From Metellina segmentata (Eukaryota; Arthropoda; Arachnida; Araneae; Tetragnathidae): 64,000 nucleotides of DNA. Below, one piece after another: positions 48,163 through 59,774 of this stretch (positions are counted from its first letter, which is position 1; every line of letters starts with the position of its first letter). The translations under genes were made by a program, and so were the position numbers. The stretch spans positions 83,322,931 through 83,386,930 of the forward strand of contig OX375872.1 of the NCBI GenBank assembly GCA_947359465.1, read 5' to 3'. Below the pieces are notes generated by a model, which searched no databases, was not told where the DNA came from, and saw nothing but the letters and a program-made list of their open reading frames with translations.

Positions 48163-48571
48163 TCAACAGCACTTGTTAGAAATCAACCTCTTGAATTTTA
48201 CAAGAGTATAGAAAAGATTACAAGAGTATAGAACTAGAAAAGATGTGAAGGTAGAGAATGTGCCAGAGACAGATACACTGAACATAGTGTTGCAAAAACG
48301 CATATTATCTTCAAACAAAATTTTATTCCAATTAACAGTCACACTTGCATGTCCCATTCTCATTAAAGAGGCGTACTTTAAGTCTAGACAAAGTGGTCGT
48401 TTGTATAATAAGTTTTCTGACAGTGTTTTTCCCGTTGATCCCTTTAAAAACATTTCCGAAGCTAAAGAAGTAACGTTTTTATTACAGCAATATAGATATT
48501 TGCTCCCAACTGATATCACATCTTCATCGTGTATTACAGACGACAGATTGTGGGGAGGTAGGGAAATATAA
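48163..48571 (-). pseudogene. Possible Tc1-like relic (opposing open frames)
   Basis: Two opposing frames overlap here (minus 48163-48519, plus 48245-48571). The minus frame includes VNWNKILFEDNMRFC preceded by RPLCLDLKYASL, which loosely matches the Tc1 pattern RLxFAxxH..WxxVLFSDESRF with Asp still present. The plus frame has no motif I know. The match is weak and covers one block only, so this may be chance. Confidence 0.25.
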
Positions 48572-49440
48572 AGCTACTAGAAACTTTAATTGATAATGAC
48601 TTTGCGGTAATGAATTGGATTTAGCTACGTTATTAATTAAAACTGAATAATTGAATGGTGGAAAAATTCCCATCCCATGTTGTATAAAGTCTGTTTCCAG
48701 ATGGAAATAAAAAGGTCTTTTCAGAACATAAAGAGGATATTTCTGCATACAATTTTACATATACGGTAATTAAAACATAGTATCAATATAATTCCTTATG
48801 TTTCACACACTTTCAGTTATATTGTGAAAATATGTGCATCAAAAAATGCGTTTTTTAAAAATACTTTTTATCTCCATACTCAATAATTTGTGATAAAAAG
48901 ATGCTTAACTATTAAAAGGGTAATCATTTTAAGAAAGATATATGGCGTTAACTAACATCTTTCTTTCAATGTGATAAGGAGACTTTTATCAATTTTATGT
49001 AAAATTAAATACTTCTTTAAGAATATAAAGTAGAAAATAGTGAGACATAGGATGCATGATATAGTTTCTAGCATTTAAATAAATATAAATATCTGTTACC
49101 GTTTCTAAAACAGTGAAGTATTAAAGATTTGAATTTATAGACATTTTTACTAAGCAATCATAAATATGTTTTTGCATTCCAGAAATATTTCTGACTCCTT
49201 TGATCACAAAATTTTTAACGTATTCTGTAGTTCGACGTATATAAGACGTATACCAGATATCATTCATCTGGATCCCGAAAATTGCTTAGATCACTGCAAT
49301 TTGGATTGATGTACAAATTAGTATTGTGAGATACATTTAAAATGCATTGAATAAAAAATGTCTATTAAATATTATCTTGAAACTTAAGAGGCGTGTTATA
49401 AATACATTAGAAAGTGCATTTACAACCTTCCTTTTTTACT
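48572..49440. other. AT-rich stretch without recognised features
   Basis: Nothing recognised on either strand. Confidence 0.45.
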
Positions 49441-49444
49441 ACTA

Positions 49445-49655
49445 GGGGGCTCCACCCACTGCTTGCTTACGCTCGCCAACCCCCGGGGATTGCCACGCAA
49501 TCCCATTTGGTTTGTTCGTAAACCAACACTCCTTTTGCAGAGTTAGTCTCCTGCGACGGCAAAACTATTTTAATAATACGTATAATCCTGATTTGACTTT
49601 CCGGTCCATGACGTCACAGCGAGGGCTTCGCCCCCTGCTCGCTTAAGCTCGCCTG
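49445..49655. repeat. Paired GC-rich hairpin motif
   Basis: AGGGGGCTCCACCCACTGCT continuing TGCTTACGCTCGCC (49444-49477) recurs at 49621-49653 as GAGGGCTTCGCCCCCTGCTC then GCTTAAGCTCGCC. The second copy folds as GGGCTTCGCCC. A further palindromic CCCCCGGGG and ATTGCCACGCAATC lie between. This roughly 210-bp island stands out from very AT-rich flanks. I recall GGGGGCTCCGCCCCCTGCTCGC-like motifs as dispersed in many animal genomes, but cannot assign an element class. Confidence 0.7.
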
Positions 49656-49659
49656 TACT

Positions 49660-51860
49660 CTAAAACTGTATCGAAATACAATTTTAATTTTGGAAACATT
49701 TATTTATATATACTTGTTTAAAGTAGTACTTTTAGAGGATTACGAAAAGCTTTTAAGAAAAAATAACTTTATCACAAAAATGATGTCTAGTAATGATGTA
49801 AATTAAGTCTCCACAAACCCTACAAATCATTTAGTGTTTCTCCAAAATCATCACCAATAAAAAGATCTACATCGCTTCCTCCAAATGAATGAAAAACGTT
49901 TTATCGGATTTCTGTTAAACTTTATTGACATTTTAAAAAATCCAAAGAAGTCAGTTTTGTGAAAGAGGTTCACTGTGGTTAAAATATTCCAATACAAAAA
50001 GAATTATAAAATATTTTTATCAAATAAAACAAAAAGAACAATATTATTTCTCAGCAAAACGTATTGAAATTATTCAACACTAAAAAAATCCGAACTCTTC
50101 TAATAATAAGCATGTATAGTTAGAAAAGTATCCTTTGAATATATGTGCGTTAAAGGATTGTGTTAGAAGAAATAATTATTTTTAAAAAAGGCATTATTAC
50201 TCAAAGAAATTTCAAGACAGCACACTAGTTCTTTTTAATGAATTTTCTCAAGTTTAAAAATAATTGCAATGAAACAGTAATTGTGTGTGATAATACTGAT
50301 ATTTAATTTTAGATGTTTAATTTATTAAGAACGAAAAGTGATAAATGTTAGAAAGCATTTCAAAAACTTAATTCTATTAAACTTTAAAAAAAAAGTAAAA
50401 CTTTAATAGCTCTCATATAAAACAATTCAAAAATATAAATTAATGGCTTTGAAACATTCCCGAATAATCCTTTTTAATTTTCACATTCAACCAACCCAAA
50501 ATCATAATACGTTGTGGAAATTCAATTACGTTCGAAACGTTTTCTTCCACAGTAAACCAAAACTACTGAATTTATATTGACATAATAAGAATCATGTTGC
50601 TTTGTAGAAAAATATTTCGATTCCTTAACTTCCAATGTGGAATCGATTTTTATTGCAATTTAATCTGAGTAAAATCTGATTGCGTTTACTTTAAATTACA
50701 TCAGTATTACGAACGAATGACTGGTGTGATTCATAATTTTCAGTATAAATGAGTTGGTCGAATCTCGATTGATCCCTTTATGGATATGGCATCACTAGTC
50801 TCGTTAGATTATTCCATCTGGATTGAGTAGACTAATGATACAATCGATGAAATATGACTGCAAATCGGATCGTCACTTCTCATTGAAAATGAATTTCGAA
50901 GACAGATGGTTGAGCGTCAAGTTCGTGAGACTAAAGATTGAGAGGGGGAAGCCAAGGAGAATTATATTTAGATACCCAGTGGGGGAATGAAGTGGCCTTT
51001 GCCAAATAAATTTGGCTCATAACCACTGCGTTCTCGTCGAAGACTGTTTACTTCCACTACGTCAGTACAACTAATCACGTGCTGCTCACAAATTATGACT
51101 CGTATTATTTTTGCATTAAATGCTTGCATAGGAAAAAAAATATTTTCAAGGTTGATACTTTAAAGACATGGTAAACATAGAACTAAATCAGAAGAGGGAA
51201 AGTCAGTTTTGTGAATTTCAACGTCAAACGAATGGGTAAGATTTCTAATGAAACTGAAAAATTATTTAAAAGTAAATTGCATTATCTTACGCTGAGTTAT
51301 ATGCACGACGTGACTTTGGAAGCAATTAAGTTATTACTTGCAGATGAAACGAAAAAATTTTGAATGAAATATGATTATGAAGTATATATGGTAAACGTTC
51401 GGTATTAACAAATAAAAATTTTTTTGTTTGATATTTCAGTGATATGTCACCTTCGCTCAAAGTAATTGGTCTGGTGTTCATCTACTGCCATTTTTAAACT
51501 GAAACGAATTTTTCAATCCGGTTAAATTTTTGTTTCCAAGCAATGTTAGATAGTTACACAGAAATAAAACATGTATTTTATAGCAAATTTATCAATGAAT
51601 ATTACTTTTACAACTGTTGTTACAACCTTCAATCTACTTTATTTAGAATTTAAAATATGCCTTATTGCATTTTGGGTAGGTTTTTGGACGAATGAAAATT
51701 TTTTGCAAATTCTCGGTATAGGGTCATTTATACTGAAATTGGGTTACGTTTTGGTCGTAATATTTGAGATTAATTGGGCCTCCTAAAGTGTTTAAGAGTT
51801 TCCACAAGTGAAAACCATCCTTTTAGATCACTTGAAAAGTCTTTTGATTTATTATAATAA
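49660..51860. other. AT-rich stretch with one unassigned patch
   Basis: The patch at 50.74-51.08 kb (GAGTTGGTCGAATCTCGATT onward) has higher GC but no frame or motif that I recognise. The 71-codon frame at 51571-51786 is AT-driven, with hydrophobic residues and no known family. Confidence 0.4.
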
Positions 51861-51963
51861 AGAAAACCGGCATTATCTTGTGACGACAAAATAATTTTTC
51901 ACTGGCAAAATTGATCAGTTTTTGAAAGACGAGGTATCTCGTCAAAACGACTTGGAGGGTTTA
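51861..51963. mobile_element. piggyBac-type MITE, copy 6 (3' half)
   Basis: The right end, from the minus strand, is TAAACCCTCCAAGTCGTTTT then GACGAGATACCTCGTC, matching the family terminus with TTAA changed to TAAA. AAAATTGATCAGTTTTTGAA is a family internal block. The left part is missing. Confidence 0.7.
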
Positions 51964-53020
51964 GTCATTGTTGTAATGACCATTCAATATGATTGTCACG
52001 TTTGGACAGGGACATAATACAAGGAGGTGATAGTTTGTAGTAAAAGTATTACAATCTAAATGTATCGAAAATTATTTTTACTATATAGGCCCCGATATTG
52101 CTATACAATTATATGTCCTACATTTAATCTATTTTTTTATTTTAACAAAAAAGAAACTTTAAGCATTCCTCTAGATTAACAAAGATAATAAAATGAAGAT
52201 TACTGCTTGGCAAAGTGAGCTAAGCGCAAATCTATGATAATTTTAATGAAGCAATAAAACGCAGCGAAATAAACAAAACATAAACTGCTCTCTTGGAAAA
52301 ATTATAGAAACTACTACTGTCTTCTGTGCTCATTAATTTTAATGAGAATAACGCGAAATTTAAAAATGAATGCTTCTTCAAGAAGCGCAAATACCCATGC
52401 AAACAGTTTCATATAGAAACGACTGTATAGAACGGACATATGGACATATTAACGAATGATTGCATAAAGCGAACTTATTGACCACTTGAATGATGTTTAT
52501 ACTAACTAGAATAACCCTACCTCTGGATAAACTCCAAGAAAATTACATCTTTAGACCACTTTAGGTCGAATCCTTTCTATGTGAGCATTATTAAATTTTC
52601 ATATGACTCGAAGATTATCAGAAGAGCTTTACGACAATTATTATCTCATAAGAACTACTGATGAGATCTGCTTCTATATATTACCTGTGGGAGAGCCGAA
52701 ATGAATGATAATTTGAAATCTTTAATGATGTTAAATTATTACGAAACTCGTTATTTGTCAGGGAATCATTTAATGGAGTTTAATACTTGTCGGAATTCTG
52801 GGAGAATCTAACTCAGAATCGAATAGAATGTCAAAATGAGTAGGGTGTGCGTTGAGTGAAATATGTAGGAGAAATAACGGAACAGGTACTAATTCGCGTC
52901 ATTTTGAATGTTAAACTTAACCCGAATTTAACTATAACATAATATAGATTTCGTATTTTGCAAACAAAGTGCTGAGATACTTGTGAATAAATAGAGCGAT
53001 TCCGGTAAAACCGACACAGA
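51964..53020. other. AT-rich stretch without recognised features
   Basis: Nothing recognised on either strand. Confidence 0.45.
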
Positions 53021-53195
53021 ATGAAATTAAAATGTTATGTAATTATGTTATGAATGTTATTAAAATGTTATGTAATTGTGTTATGAATGTTATTAAAATG
53101 TTGTCAAATTATGTTATGAATGTCATGTAAATTATGCTATGAATGTTATATAAATTATATTATGAATGTTATGTAAATTATGTCATGAAGTTATT
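53021..53195. repeat. Variable minisatellite, unit about 23 bp
   Basis: GTTATGTAAATTATGTTATG-type units, each ending GAAT or similar, repeat about seven times with length changes. The first half also alternates with a longer unit ending TTATTAAAATGTTATG. It is non-coding. Confidence 0.85.
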
Positions 53196-56100
53196 CAAAG
53201 GTTTTGTACGAAACGTTTAATTAATTACGTAAATAAAACAATACAGCAATTAAACTACAGGAATATTTTGATACTTAGCTATATATGGCTCGTATGTTAT
53301 TTTTAAACATACGTTATTTAGATAAAATTACCTTATAAGTTTAACTCTGAAATAATATGCACTACAAAAGCGCCTAGCGCGATTATTGATTAAGAACTGT
53401 TTCATGAAATGGTGAATATTGATCAGAAACTATTTCATGAGACTAAACGGCTATGCGTCATCAAAAGCTATTGGCTCCACTTTTGAGTGTCACTTTTGCT
53501 TGATTTGTTTTGTGGAAACGTGCCAAGTCGTATTATGATTGAATTTCTAAGCAGGGGAAGTCCGTGTATTTTGGTCCGCTTAGCTTTTATGTCAATTAAA
53601 TCCCATTGGGGTGAACTGGATTGAGCAATACGTTTGAGGGTAACAACAGAACCAATTATGAGTAATAAATTGTATTAATTCATGAAAAATTGTAAGAAAA
53701 TAACAAAATTACAAAATGTATGTGTGTAGTTTGGGTCATAAGTTTTTAAGCATATCATAAGTTTTTAAAGGTTTTGTAAGCATCTATTTACAAAAAAATA
53801 TGAATATTTAAAATTTAATTATAAAACACTATACCGTAGGGATTTGTTGAAATGCAAGACAACTTTATTCGGTGAAGATTATAAACATCCGGAATACACT
53901 TATTTTCAAGGGGACACAAAAAATAAAAAGGCTATGCAAATTACAAATAAATACGATTTTAACCCAGCTTTTACATTTGATTTTGAAAATTTTGGATAAC
54001 ACGTTCTAGAATAGTTGTCTGTTGGAAACCATTACATACACCATTTGCCACATAATTATCTCGAAAGAAACGTATTTAGCAGGTCTCCATTTATTTAATA
54101 CGAAAAATGATGATTTGTCCGTTAAAATAGTGCTTAAAAAGAGGAATTTTATAATTTTATGAGATTTAAATAATAGTTTATTTAGGATTTCTAACATTAA
54201 ATGAATAAAACTACTTAATGCATAAACTGTAAAAATAAGAACATTTCATTTCATTCATTCAAGAAGAACATTTTTAAATGAGCAACACTAAACAATTCAC
54301 TCTATGTTCATACATTATTACTTATATCTTTAACTGTTTTCTTTATTGTATTAAACTCTCCAAAATGCCGTTTTTAAAAGAATAGCTTTTAAATCTTGGC
54401 CGAAGGTCTTTAAGTCCCAGCTTTTACAGCAATGGAATCATTTTGAAGTTATAATTTGTCAAACATTAAACAAAGGCCCCATTGAAAGAATGCTTGTCAT
54501 TTTGTCAAATCTTTCATTTACCTATTCTGTTCCACGTCTTATTCAAAACCAAACACATTCAAGGAAACTAATAAATCAGTTATTACGACTGTTTAGTCTA
54601 AAGAAAACACAGCCGAAATTTTTATCGGTCATTCATTGTTTAAATTGCAGTAATTTTCAAGAACATTAGAAACTTTCATCACCAAAAACATGCAAATATC
54701 AAAGCCATGAGATATATTAGATAACAATACTTAAATAATACAATATTTTGTTTGCTAGCCATGTTTTCGACATGCTTAAATTGTGTTTTCCCCTTCAGAG
54801 CACCAATAATAAATGCGTTTGCATACACTTAAAAAACAATACAGAAAAACAATTTTATACATATGGTACGTTTCAAAATTGTTGTTTTTAAATTTTTCTA
54901 AGCAATATTAACTGTTTATATGCCTATTTAATCTACTTACTGAGTATGCAGTCATATTCTTTGAGAGTAACGCTCATAAACAAGTAAACTTGACGACCTT
55001 TAGTTTTCACATATACAGTTCTCCTTTTATGCTTTCAATGCCATTACCCCCCCCCCATTTTATGCCATTTCTCATGTCGTCATAGTTGCAATAATACATT
55101 TAATCAATATTTGTTTTCATAAATGTCCTTTATGAGACCACACTTCAACATTAGTAATACTACCGTTGAAGGAAGTAAATACCGGGAAACAAAAAAAGCT
55201 GTAAATCAATATTGTAATTTCCTTTTAATTTTCGTATAAATATAGAAAAACACTACATAATGATAAAAAATCTTTAATACTTTATGGATTAGTCTCAAAA
55301 ATTAGTTGGTTCAGCCTCGCAATGACTGTTATGGAATATTGTACAGTTGAAAAAATTCGTTCAATACTCAGAGCAAGATAACTTGGCATTTTGTTTGGCG
55401 CAGCTTGGAATAATATGGCCTTTGTACCATAAAACCCAACCAATCATTCAAGAAAGAATTTGCTTTTACTTTAAATGAATAGTACGATTCGAATTCAGTC
55501 AAATAATTTTTGTATTTTATACAAGCAGAATGTATGATCGAGCTAAACAAAGTGTTTTTTTCTCATATGACAAACATATACGTTAAGTTCTTTCCTTAAT
55601 CAAGTGTCAACATAAATTTATTTGAAGAAATCAATAAAGCTATTTCTTATGGCTTACATAATTCTAATAATCTGTTTAGTCAATCTTTATTTTGATAAAT
55701 GTAAATTTTATGACATCACTTCAGCATTAGAAATGCTACTGCTAAAGGAAACCAAAAAGTTGTAGATCGGTATTTAATTTTGATTTTCGTAGAATTAGAA
55801 AAAAAAAACACAACGTACTAATCTTATCAGATTCGGAGAGAAATTTATAGTGATAGCCTCGTAGGGCGTCTGGTGTGTGAACTACTTATCACCAACACTC
55901 TTTATACTTATTCAATGAACAACTTTTTACTTCACCTGCTTTAAATATTAACAAAGTTTAATGTACTATATTCTTTTCTGAAGTATGAACCATACAAATA
56001 GAAGTTAATACAAACGAAGGTTTATCATAACGGACATCCGTTTCAACTTTTACAAAAACAAAATTAATAACTGTGCGCGTAATGTTCTGAAATGTTTTGT

Positions 56101-57200
56101 ATATTTAAAAACTTTCTACACCTAAATAATATTTAAAAATTGATAATCCTTCCATAAATGTTTTTCTTTGTTAATTCTGTTGAATATAGTTAGAAGGAGG
56201 AAATTCATTTGAGAAATACCGAACTATTCAAATACTACCACATCAAATACGAGCAGTATATTTTGCAGTATGTTATTGTGCCTTTTTAGGTAGTTTTGTT
56301 CAAATAAATAATGTTCAAGAGAAACAGAAAGTACTTTGAAATAAAAATCCTCTAATCATGCTCGTTTAAAAAGTTAAAACTGGACCACACACACTACCCA
56401 TACAAATGATTATCACACATTTCATTAAAGCAAATCATTGTGAGTTTGAAATTAACTACCACACACACACGTAATGACTCTCATTTAAGCACATATTTTT
56501 TCGAAACACAAAATTATAAGCAAAATGTATTTTATAGTTGTGCGATTCCATGGAAGACATATATAGAGAGATACATACCCATACACTGTATAACTATATA
56601 TACGCTCACATATACAAGCAAAAAACGAACCAACAAACACTGATAAAAAAAATACAAACTAAAAGAAACAGCTGAGTAAAAGAAATACGAGATAGGGAAT
56701 GGTCAGCGGTTAAAGCCGAATAGAACATAGAAAAAGAGACGGAATATAAAAGTAAAAGTACTTTTACGATACATGATACAAAAATGGAAAAAATTGGAAA
56801 TAAAAACAGTGAGTCCACTTATTTATAAAAGAGAGTAGAACCGGAGTCACTTTGAAAACTGTGAGTCTTTTTGTACTAACAGAAGACAAATTCTAAAGTA
56901 TTGCACAAATTTAAATTATATGTTTCCAAACTTTACATAAATTATTAATTTTTATTTAATTTCAGCTTCTTAATTATTTCACAACTTAATTGAGAAAATT
57001 TATGTAATTATTTCAACTCTGCCTTGCGTAAATACAAAAAAAGGGTACAATTTTTCAAAGTGCATCTGGCTTTACGTAAATAAAATAGTCGATCTCACTT
57101 CCTCCTATTTTTCAAATTTTTTCCTTTTTTTTATATGTATAATATGAAAATCTATTCAGTGCATTTATATATCCATAGATATAATCAAAATAGTCCATTT
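53196..57200. other. AT-rich stretch, no recognised genes
   Basis: Minor features only: a C run near 55.05 kb and CA-rich segments near 56.46 kb. Open frames in this stretch are short and lack motifs. Confidence 0.4.
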
Positions 57201-57338
57201 TCGTGATATTACAATCACAAACAACAATAATCCGTCTGTATGAACTTGATCTTACAACCGAGTTTGATGAACGAAGACGCAAATTTCAAAAATACTTGAA
57301 TCACTCTGTTAGTATAGGAAAAGTAGAGGTGTTGGGAC

Positions 57339-57524
57339 GTTCTGGAATATTTTTGAAACTATGGTGTGTTCTGGAATATTTTTGAAACTATGGTGTGTTC
57401 TGGAATATTTTTGAAACATGGTGTGTTCTGGAATATTTTTGAATCTATGATGTGTTCTTGAATATTTTTAAGACATGGTGTGTTCCAGAATATTTTTGAA
57501 CCAATGGTGTGCTTTGAAATACTT
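57339..57524 (+). repeat. 28/29-bp minisatellite, left arm
   Basis: The unit GTTCTGGAATATTTTTGAAA followed by CTATGGTGT starts at 57339, 57368 and 57397 with 29-bp spacing, then continues at 57425 with diverging 28/29-bp copies, about six in all. The array of opposite orientation at 59199-59327 is built of the same unit. There are no unique spacers, so it is not CRISPR-like. Confidence 0.95.
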
Positions 57525-57839
57525 ATTCCTCATTTATAGTTGAACCTTGCATAGAATGTATTCAAAACGTAATCTAGATTTTATACTGATGTGATAAAAT
57601 CTTTACTCTAAGATTTCTTATTAGAATGTTTGAGAATCCGTTTCTTCCAGCCGGAAATTATTCTCAAAACATTTCCTCTACAAGCTCGTTGTATCTTTTG
57701 TTTTAATTTTATTTATTATATCAGGAAATGATATCTAGAGTTCAGAGGATGTTACACTGTAAAGTATTGAAGAATTTTTCTAACATTCATTTGACGGTTG
57801 ACTAGTGTTTACACCACTGAAATTTCATTAGACTATTGT

Positions 57840-57960
57840 GTATGGTAATGTATCATTTAGATTATTCTTTTTTTTTTAAATATAGTTGTAATGTCTGAAA
57901 TAAACTATTTAGATTATTCTTTTTTTTAATATGATTGTTGTATTTGAAATAACCTTCACA
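57840..57960. repeat. Local direct duplication, about 55 bp
   Basis: TTTAGATTATTCTTTTTTTT, then an ATAnnATTGTTGTAnnTGAAATAA-like block, occurs twice in a row. Confidence 0.75.
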
Positions 57961-58214
57961 AAAAAGTAACACAATCGTAAAAAAAAAGTGTAACACACAA
58001 GAATAAGTAAAAAAAGAGTTTATTTTTTAATCAAATATGGTTAAATATGGTTACTAGACTAAGTTTGTTCACAGTCACTGAAATCTAATTCAATCGGTGA
58101 AGATTGGGGTGCTTCTTTATGATGCATTATCCCTGTCCGTGTCGTTTACATCTGCGTTTTCTTTCATTGCATATTCTAACACATATAATTTACAAATTAT
58201 TCATCATTCTTTAA

Positions 58215-59125
58215 ACTGTTTATTTTATAATTTCCATAAGTAAGTCTGATATCTTATAACACAACATAAATTTTTTTATCATAAAAGCAGTTCAATGACA
58301 TTTTATTAATATAGACTGTAGAAATAGATTGGTTTTTGTTAACAATTTGAGAAAACGAATTTATTTTTTAACACATTTTATTAGTAAATAAAAAATGTTG
58401 TGAATCACAATTTGAAAAATAAAATATCTTAGGTAGTTTATTCTGCATATCATAATAAAAATCTTTTGTATGAATATCCATCACTAAGCTGTCTGTGTCA
58501 GTATATAATAATTGCACAGACTCGTTATAATGTTTTTTAAAGAAATCATAATAAATTCTAAAAATACGTAATTTACTAAGTTCAAGAACAGCAAATTCTA
58601 TGAAAATTGATTTATTTAATTTAAGCTTATTTCTCTCTTCTTTTTAAACAAAACACAATTTGGATTGATTGATTGAAAATAATCCAAAGTACTACTTTCT
58701 AAATGTTTTTTACAATCTTTTTTGGTTGTTGCTATAGCAATATTTCTTAATTTTTGAACGTTCAATAATGATCTTACAATATAAGCGTTATATTCATAAA
58801 TTTATAAAAATATCTTTATAAAAACTTCCATTTGCTTTTAACGTTGATCTGTATTTATATCTATATATGATGTCAACCAGGACATTGTCGAAAGGAAATA
58901 TGTTTTAATTAATCCATGCTCAAGATAAAATTTGATATTAAAATAATGTACAGCAAAATTTTTTTATGATAAAAATTTATAATGAGCTTTCTTAATGAAT
59001 TGTTAAAGTTGAAATTCATATTTCATTCCTAAAATCTCTTTTTGATAGTCAGAGAGATCATTACAATTAAGTTTCAAATGATCTGGAGCAAGTGTATAAT
59101 TGTTATGAGAAGGATAATGGTAAGT
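58215..59125 (-). pseudogene. Protein-primed family B DNA polymerase relic (Polinton/adintovirus-like)
   Basis: Minus-strand frames carry, in the right order, blocks typical of the palm region and C terminus of PolB from Polintons/Mavericks and related protein-primed viruses and plasmids. LAPDHLK and DYQKEIL lie near 59.07 kb. A degenerate block standing where the conserved NNxxFGKTMEN-type motif is expected falls near 58.78 kb (YNAYIV visible). The catalytic motif C, YTDTDSL, is at 58485-58505, with DFYYDM after it. LNCFYDKK, near the expected C-terminal KxALSxFDDKR motif, falls near 58.29 kb. The stretch around motif C is open for about 91 codons (58371-58643). Other parts are split by stops (for example at 59003-59005) and frame changes, and roughly 100 codons of thumb region before the C terminus are missing. 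The exonuclease and terminal-protein regions are absent. It is non-functional. No integrase, ATPase or capsid gene was seen nearby. Confidence 0.78.
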
Positions 59126-59198
59126 ATGGTTTAGTTCATTCATTCATTGGTTGTACTTCAGATCTGTCATCTCTCAAACTACATCTTTGTTTTAAAGT

Positions 59199-59327
59199 AT
59201 TCCAGAACACATTGTGTTTTCAAAAATATTCCAGAACACACAATGTTTCAAAATTATTTCTGAACACACCATGTTTCAAAAATATTCCAGAACACACAAT
59301 AGTTTCAAAAACATTCCAGAACGCACC
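59199..59327 (-). repeat. 28/29-bp minisatellite, right arm (inverted)
   Basis: TATTCCAGAACACACAATGT then TTCAAAAA-like units occur about five times. They are the reverse complement of the unit in the 57.34-57.52 kb array. The polymerase relic ends about 75 bp inside this arm. Confidence 0.93.
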
Positions 59328-59679
59328 AAACCCCACAGCTAGGATATTAGATAAAAGCATACATTGGAACACAAACTGATTTTTTAGAAATAAGTCGCTT
59401 CTAAGAAACACACAAGAAACAAGTTATTCGAGGATTTTGTTCAAAAATGATAATGATAATACCCTTGATAGGATCTAGAAACTTCAAGTCTCTTATGATA
59501 TTTTTTAATTACACATCATCCAACACAAATTAAGTAAAACAAAACATCAGTTTATATGGAGCATTGACTCTCAGTCTTTATTTATAGCAAATACAAATGT
59601 TAAGACACTGATTCATTAAGAACCGTTGTCAAATTTGCATATATATTAATCAGTAATAACATTCTTTATGAAGGCTTAC

Positions 59680-59774
59680 CTTTCTTTCCCGGGTTTCCAG
59701 ATGAAGGAGAACTTACCCTTTTCGTATAATGCATTAGCTACTTTACCACTTCTGCCATCTTCAAGGGTTTCGAC
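59680..59774 (-). CDS. Candidate host exon, unidentified protein
   Basis: On the minus strand TTTTGTAG precedes 59774 (acceptor) and AAAG|GTAAGCC follows 59680 (donor), framing 95 bp that are open in one phase: VETLEDGRSGKVANALYEKG then KFSFIWKPGKE. Residue choice and GC content are more protein-like than the flanks. A second strong donor, GGGTAAGT, lies inside, so the exon may be shorter. The plus strand is also open across it, which weakens the case. I cannot name the protein. Confidence 0.35.

Noticed and set aside
48245..48571. 108-codon plus-strand frame as a host gene
   Set aside because: No recognised motif or splice context, and the opposing frame shows a weak Tc1-like block; recorded only as a doubtful relic.
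57339..57524. Regularly spaced repeats, as in a CRISPR array
   Set aside because: The units abut with no unique spacers and drift in length, which is a minisatellite; the genome is also clearly animal.
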